Assembly: GCA_036270095.1 (NCBI GenBank)
Contig: DATBDE010000090.1
Coordinates: 1 to 24,413 of the forward strand
DNA length: 24,413 nt
Origin: DATBDE01 sp036270095
GTDB taxonomy: Bacteria; Actinomycetota; Thermoleophilia; Solirubrobacterales; Solirubrobacteraceae
Direction: 5' to 3'
Position numbers and translations under genes: made by a program. Under the pieces are notes generated by a model that did no database searches, was not told the DNA's origin, and worked only from the letters and a program-made list of their open reading frames with translations. Position 1 is the first letter of the stretch. Every line of letters starts with the position of its first letter. Shown here piece by piece: positions 22,417 through 24,413 of the stretch.

Positions 22417-24276
22417 TCACGCCGAGACCTGGTAGAGCGAGCCGGTCACCACGGTCCCGTGCTGCTGCACCCAGGCCTGGATCGCTTGGTTGCCGCCGCC
22501 CGGGCCGCCTCCGCCGCCCAACAGCACATAGCGGAGCTGGCCGCTGCGCACGAGCTCGGCGAGTTGCGCCACGGTCGGCGCGCTGTCGCTGCCGTTGAAC
22601 CCGCCGATCGTCACGACCGGCTTGCCAGTGGCGATGATGATCGGCGCCGTGGTCTGCGAGCCGGTGGCCGCGACCAGGTACTTGGCCGAGCCCTGGTGGG
22701 CCTCCAGGTACTTGATCGGGGTGGTGTTGGTGGATGGTCCGCCGCGCGGCCCGCCCGGCCCGCCGAACCCACCGCGCGACACCTGCGTCGGGCCGCCGAG
22801 CAGGTTGCCACCGGCCAGCGCGTGGTCGGTCGTCGCCACGCTATAGGCCGCCGGCGCCGCCAGCGCGGCCAGCACGCCGGCCACGGCCACCGCCGCCAGT
22901 CGGCCGCGCGAGCGCTCGCCGTCGAGGCGCAGCCACGTGACCCCGACCAGCGCCACCGTCGTCACCACGGGCACCGCGATCGACAGCCACGACGCGTAGT
23001 CGGCGCGGCGCAGGAGCACCAGCGCCACCACGCCGGTCGCCAGCAGCGCTAGGTCGAGGGCGATCACGCCGGCCAGCGACCGCGCCGACCAGCGCCACAG
23101 GGTCACGGCGCCCGCGCCCGCCAGCGCGGCCACGGCCGGCGCCAGCGCGCTGACGTAGTAGGGGTGGAAGATGCCCTCCTGGCCGCTGAACACGACCACG
23201 TGGACGGCCGCCCACACGCCGAAGAGCACCCAGGCGGCGCGCACGCGATCGGTCCGCGCCGCGCGGCGCGTCAGCCAAAGGCCGGCGAGCAGCCCGATCG
23301 CCGCGATCGGCAGCAGCCACGCGACCTGCGCCCCGACCTGCTCGTTGAACATCCGCAGCGCGCCGGACGAGCCGCCGAAGGTCGGCCCGCCGCCCCCCGG
23401 CCCGGGACCGTCGCCGCCGAAGATCCGCCCGAAGCCGTTGTAGCCGAAGATCAGGTCCCAGACCGAGCCGTTGGTGCTGCCGCCGATGTAGGGCGTCGAC
23501 CCCGGCCAGACCGACACCGCGACCGGCCACGCCGCGCTCACCGCGACCATCACCGCGCCGAACACCCCGAGCTGCCACAGCCGCCGCCCCAACGCGGGCG
23601 GGCCGGCCAGCAGGTAGGCCGCGACCAGCGCCGGCACGATCATCCAGCCCTGCAGCATCTTGGTCATGAACGCCAGGCCGACGACCACGCCGGCCCAGAC
23701 GAGCCACTTCGTCGCCCCCGACTCGAGCGCCCGCACGAACAGGTACGCGGCACCGACGAACAGCAGGACGAGCAGCGCGTCGGGGTCGTCAAAGCGCCCG
23801 AGCGCGACCACGACTGGCGTGAGCGCCAGCGCCAGCGCGGCCAGCAGGCCGGCCGCGGGGCACGAGAACACCCGCCGCACCGTCGCGTAGAGCAGGCCCA
23901 CCGAGGCGATCGTCATCAGCGCCTGCGGCACGAGCAGGCTCGCGCTCGAGAAGCCCAACGCGCGTACCGAGAGCCCGAGCACCCACAGCGACAGCGGCGG
24001 CTTGTCGACCGTGATGAAGCTGCCCGGGTCGAGCGAGCCGAAGAACCAGGCCTTCCAGCTCACGCTCCCCGCCTTCGCGGCCGCCGCGTAGTAGTCGTTG
24101 CCGTTGCCGCTGACCGTGATGTCCCACAGGCACAGCACGGCGGCGAGCAGGACGACGGCGATCAGCGCCGGGCGGACCCAGGCCGGGTCCTCGGTCCGGC
24201 CGCGCGCCAGCGCGCGCGGCGAGAAGCCGAAGGAGCGTGAGGGAGCAAGCGTGGAGGTCGACATCGCGACCACCAT
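22417..24276 (-). CDS. GT39-type polytopic membrane glycosyltransferase (PMT/ArnT-like)
   Basis: 619 residues, about 10-12 membrane helices, GT-C fold. These enzymes move a sugar from a polyprenyl-phosphate donor to an acceptor outside the cytoplasm. The first outer loop holds the conserved acidic segment GNGNDYYAAAAKAGSVSWKAW, then SFITVDKPPLSLW; the second part has ALGRFDDPDALLVL and GLAFMTKMLQGW. Two outer Gly-rich stretches (GGDGPGPGGGGPTFGG and RGGFGGPGGPRGGP) are odd but occur in actinobacterial members. The C-terminal soluble domain has PVVTIGGFNGSDSAPTVAQL and a GGGGGPGGG turn. Starts at 24276 or 24264 are both possible, with neither ribosome site strong. Donor and acceptor are unknown. 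Confidence 0.9.
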   Translation of the reverse strand: MVVAMSTSTLAPSRSFGFSPRALARGRTEDPAWVRPALIAVVLLAAVLCLWDITVSGNGNDYYAAAAKAGSVSWKAWFFGSLDPGSFITVDKPPLSLWVLGLSVRALGFSSASLLVPQALMTIASVGLLYATVRRVFSCPAAGLLAALALALTPVVVALGRFDDPDALLVLLFVGAAYLFVRALESGATKWLVWAGVVVGLAFMTKMLQGWMIVPALVAAYLLAGPPALGRRLWQLGVFGAVMVAVSAAWPVAVSVWPGSTPYIGGSTNGSVWDLIFGYNGFGRIFGGDGPGPGGGGPTFGGSSGALRMFNEQVGAQVAWLLPIAAIGLLAGLWLTRRAARTDRVRAAWVLFGVWAAVHVVVFSGQEGIFHPYYVSALAPAVAALAGAGAVTLWRWSARSLAGVIALDLALLATGVVALVLLRRADYASWLSIAVPVVTTVALVGVTWLRLDGERSRGRLAAVAVAGVLAALAAPAAYSVATTDHALAGGNLLGGPTQVSRGGFGGPGGPRGGPSTNTTPIKYLEAHQGSAKYLVAATGSQTTAPIIIATGKPVVTIGGFNGSDSAPTVAQLAELVRSGQLRYVLLGGGGGPGGGNQAIQAWVQQHGTVVTGSLYQVSA

Positions 24277-24330
24277 GGGCGGCCACCGCAAGAGGTCCCT
24301 AGGACCGAGCGAAGACCGAGGTAAGAGGGG

Positions 24331-24336
24331 TACAAC
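24331..24336 (+). promoter_or_regulatory. -10 element of the gnd gene
   Basis: TACAAC is followed by exactly 7 nt (ACCGGGC) and the ATG at 24344, the leaderless layout also seen at 20816. The 67-bp gap is shared with the divergent GT39-type gene. Confidence 0.5.
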
Positions 24337-24343
24337 ACCGGGC

Positions 24344-24413
24344 ATGCCACCCCGCGCCCGCTTCGGCCTCACCGGCCTGGCCACGATGGGGGCCAACCTG
24401 GCCCGCAACGTCG
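24344..24413 (+). CDS. gnd: 6-phosphogluconate dehydrogenase (decarboxylating), N-terminus only
   Basis: Only 23 codons are inside the window. They read MPPRARFGLTGLATMGANLA and continue RNV, the NADP-binding beta-alpha start of 6-phosphogluconate dehydrogenase (G-L-x-x-M-G-x-N-L-A is the family signature). The enzyme oxidises 6-phosphogluconate to ribulose 5-phosphate in the pentose phosphate pathway. The M-G-x-N-L pattern separates it from related beta-hydroxyacid dehydrogenases, but the call rests on a short piece. Confidence 0.75.
   Translation, partial: MPPRARFGLTGLATMGANLARNV

Overview
The window is very GC-rich (clearly above 70% by eye), with dense, mostly 4-bp-overlapping genes and strong G/C wobble bias. 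The gene content (a complete-looking hopanoid module, a Gnd start, family II pyrophosphatase, GT39-type membrane glycosyltransferase, an FxLD-type lanthipeptide-like precursor) and several promoters sitting 6-7 nt before a start codon (leaderless transcripts) suggest a high-GC actinobacterium, most likely of the Thermoleophilia/Solirubrobacterales type. The lineage is an inference; no rRNA is present to prove it. No tRNA, rRNA, CRISPR array, IS element or integrase was seen.

Layout. (1) 1-4271, minus strand: hopanoid operon shc-hpnC-hpnD-hpnE, every junction a 4-bp overlap; hpnE runs off the left edge. (2) 4272-9700: the most unusual part. A promoter region leads into a gene for a Pro/Asp-rich protein made of 7 identical 11-residue repeats and 7 six-residue repeats. 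It overlaps a gene for a fused protein (phosphoribosyltransferase-like, two AMMECR1-like domains, a helical toroid-like C-terminus). Tail-to-tail with it lies a glycosyltransferase-JmjC fusion. I propose a candidate repeat-protein modification system. (3) 9720-12216, plus strand: a CBS/DRTGG-regulated Mn pyrophosphatase, apparently starting at ACG, then a secreted protein of unknown function. (4) 12213-19540, minus strand: a five-gene operon with an MmsA-type aldehyde dehydrogenase, a hydroxyacid-oxoacid transhydrogenase, a BlcC/AttM-like lactonase, a large FAD/Fe-S D-2-hydroxyacid dehydrogenase and a DapB-like protein lacking the usual His. This resembles the gamma-butyrolactone (blc) pathway of Agrobacterium, with a 2-oxoglutarate/D-2-hydroxyglutarate redox loop added. 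(5) 19582-20816: a small uncertain gene and an aldo/keto reductase. (6) 20850-21995: an orphan FxLD-type lanthipeptide-like precursor, a possible second peptide reachable by a slip on a G6 run, a strong hairpin, and an SDR without its catalytic Tyr/Lys. (7) 21999-24413: a VOC protein, a GT39-type polytopic glycosyltransferase, and the first 23 codons of a 6-phosphogluconate dehydrogenase.

How the parts work together: HpnD, HpnC and HpnE turn farnesyl diphosphate into squalene and Shc cyclises it to hopene. In the lactone operon the lactonase would yield 4-hydroxybutyrate or a similar hydroxyacid. The transhydrogenase would oxidise it while making D-2-hydroxyglutarate, the FAD/Fe-S enzyme would regenerate 2-oxoglutarate, and the aldehyde dehydrogenase would take the semialdehyde onward. 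The role of the 4.5-9.7 kb cluster is unknown; its logic is inferred from domain architecture only.
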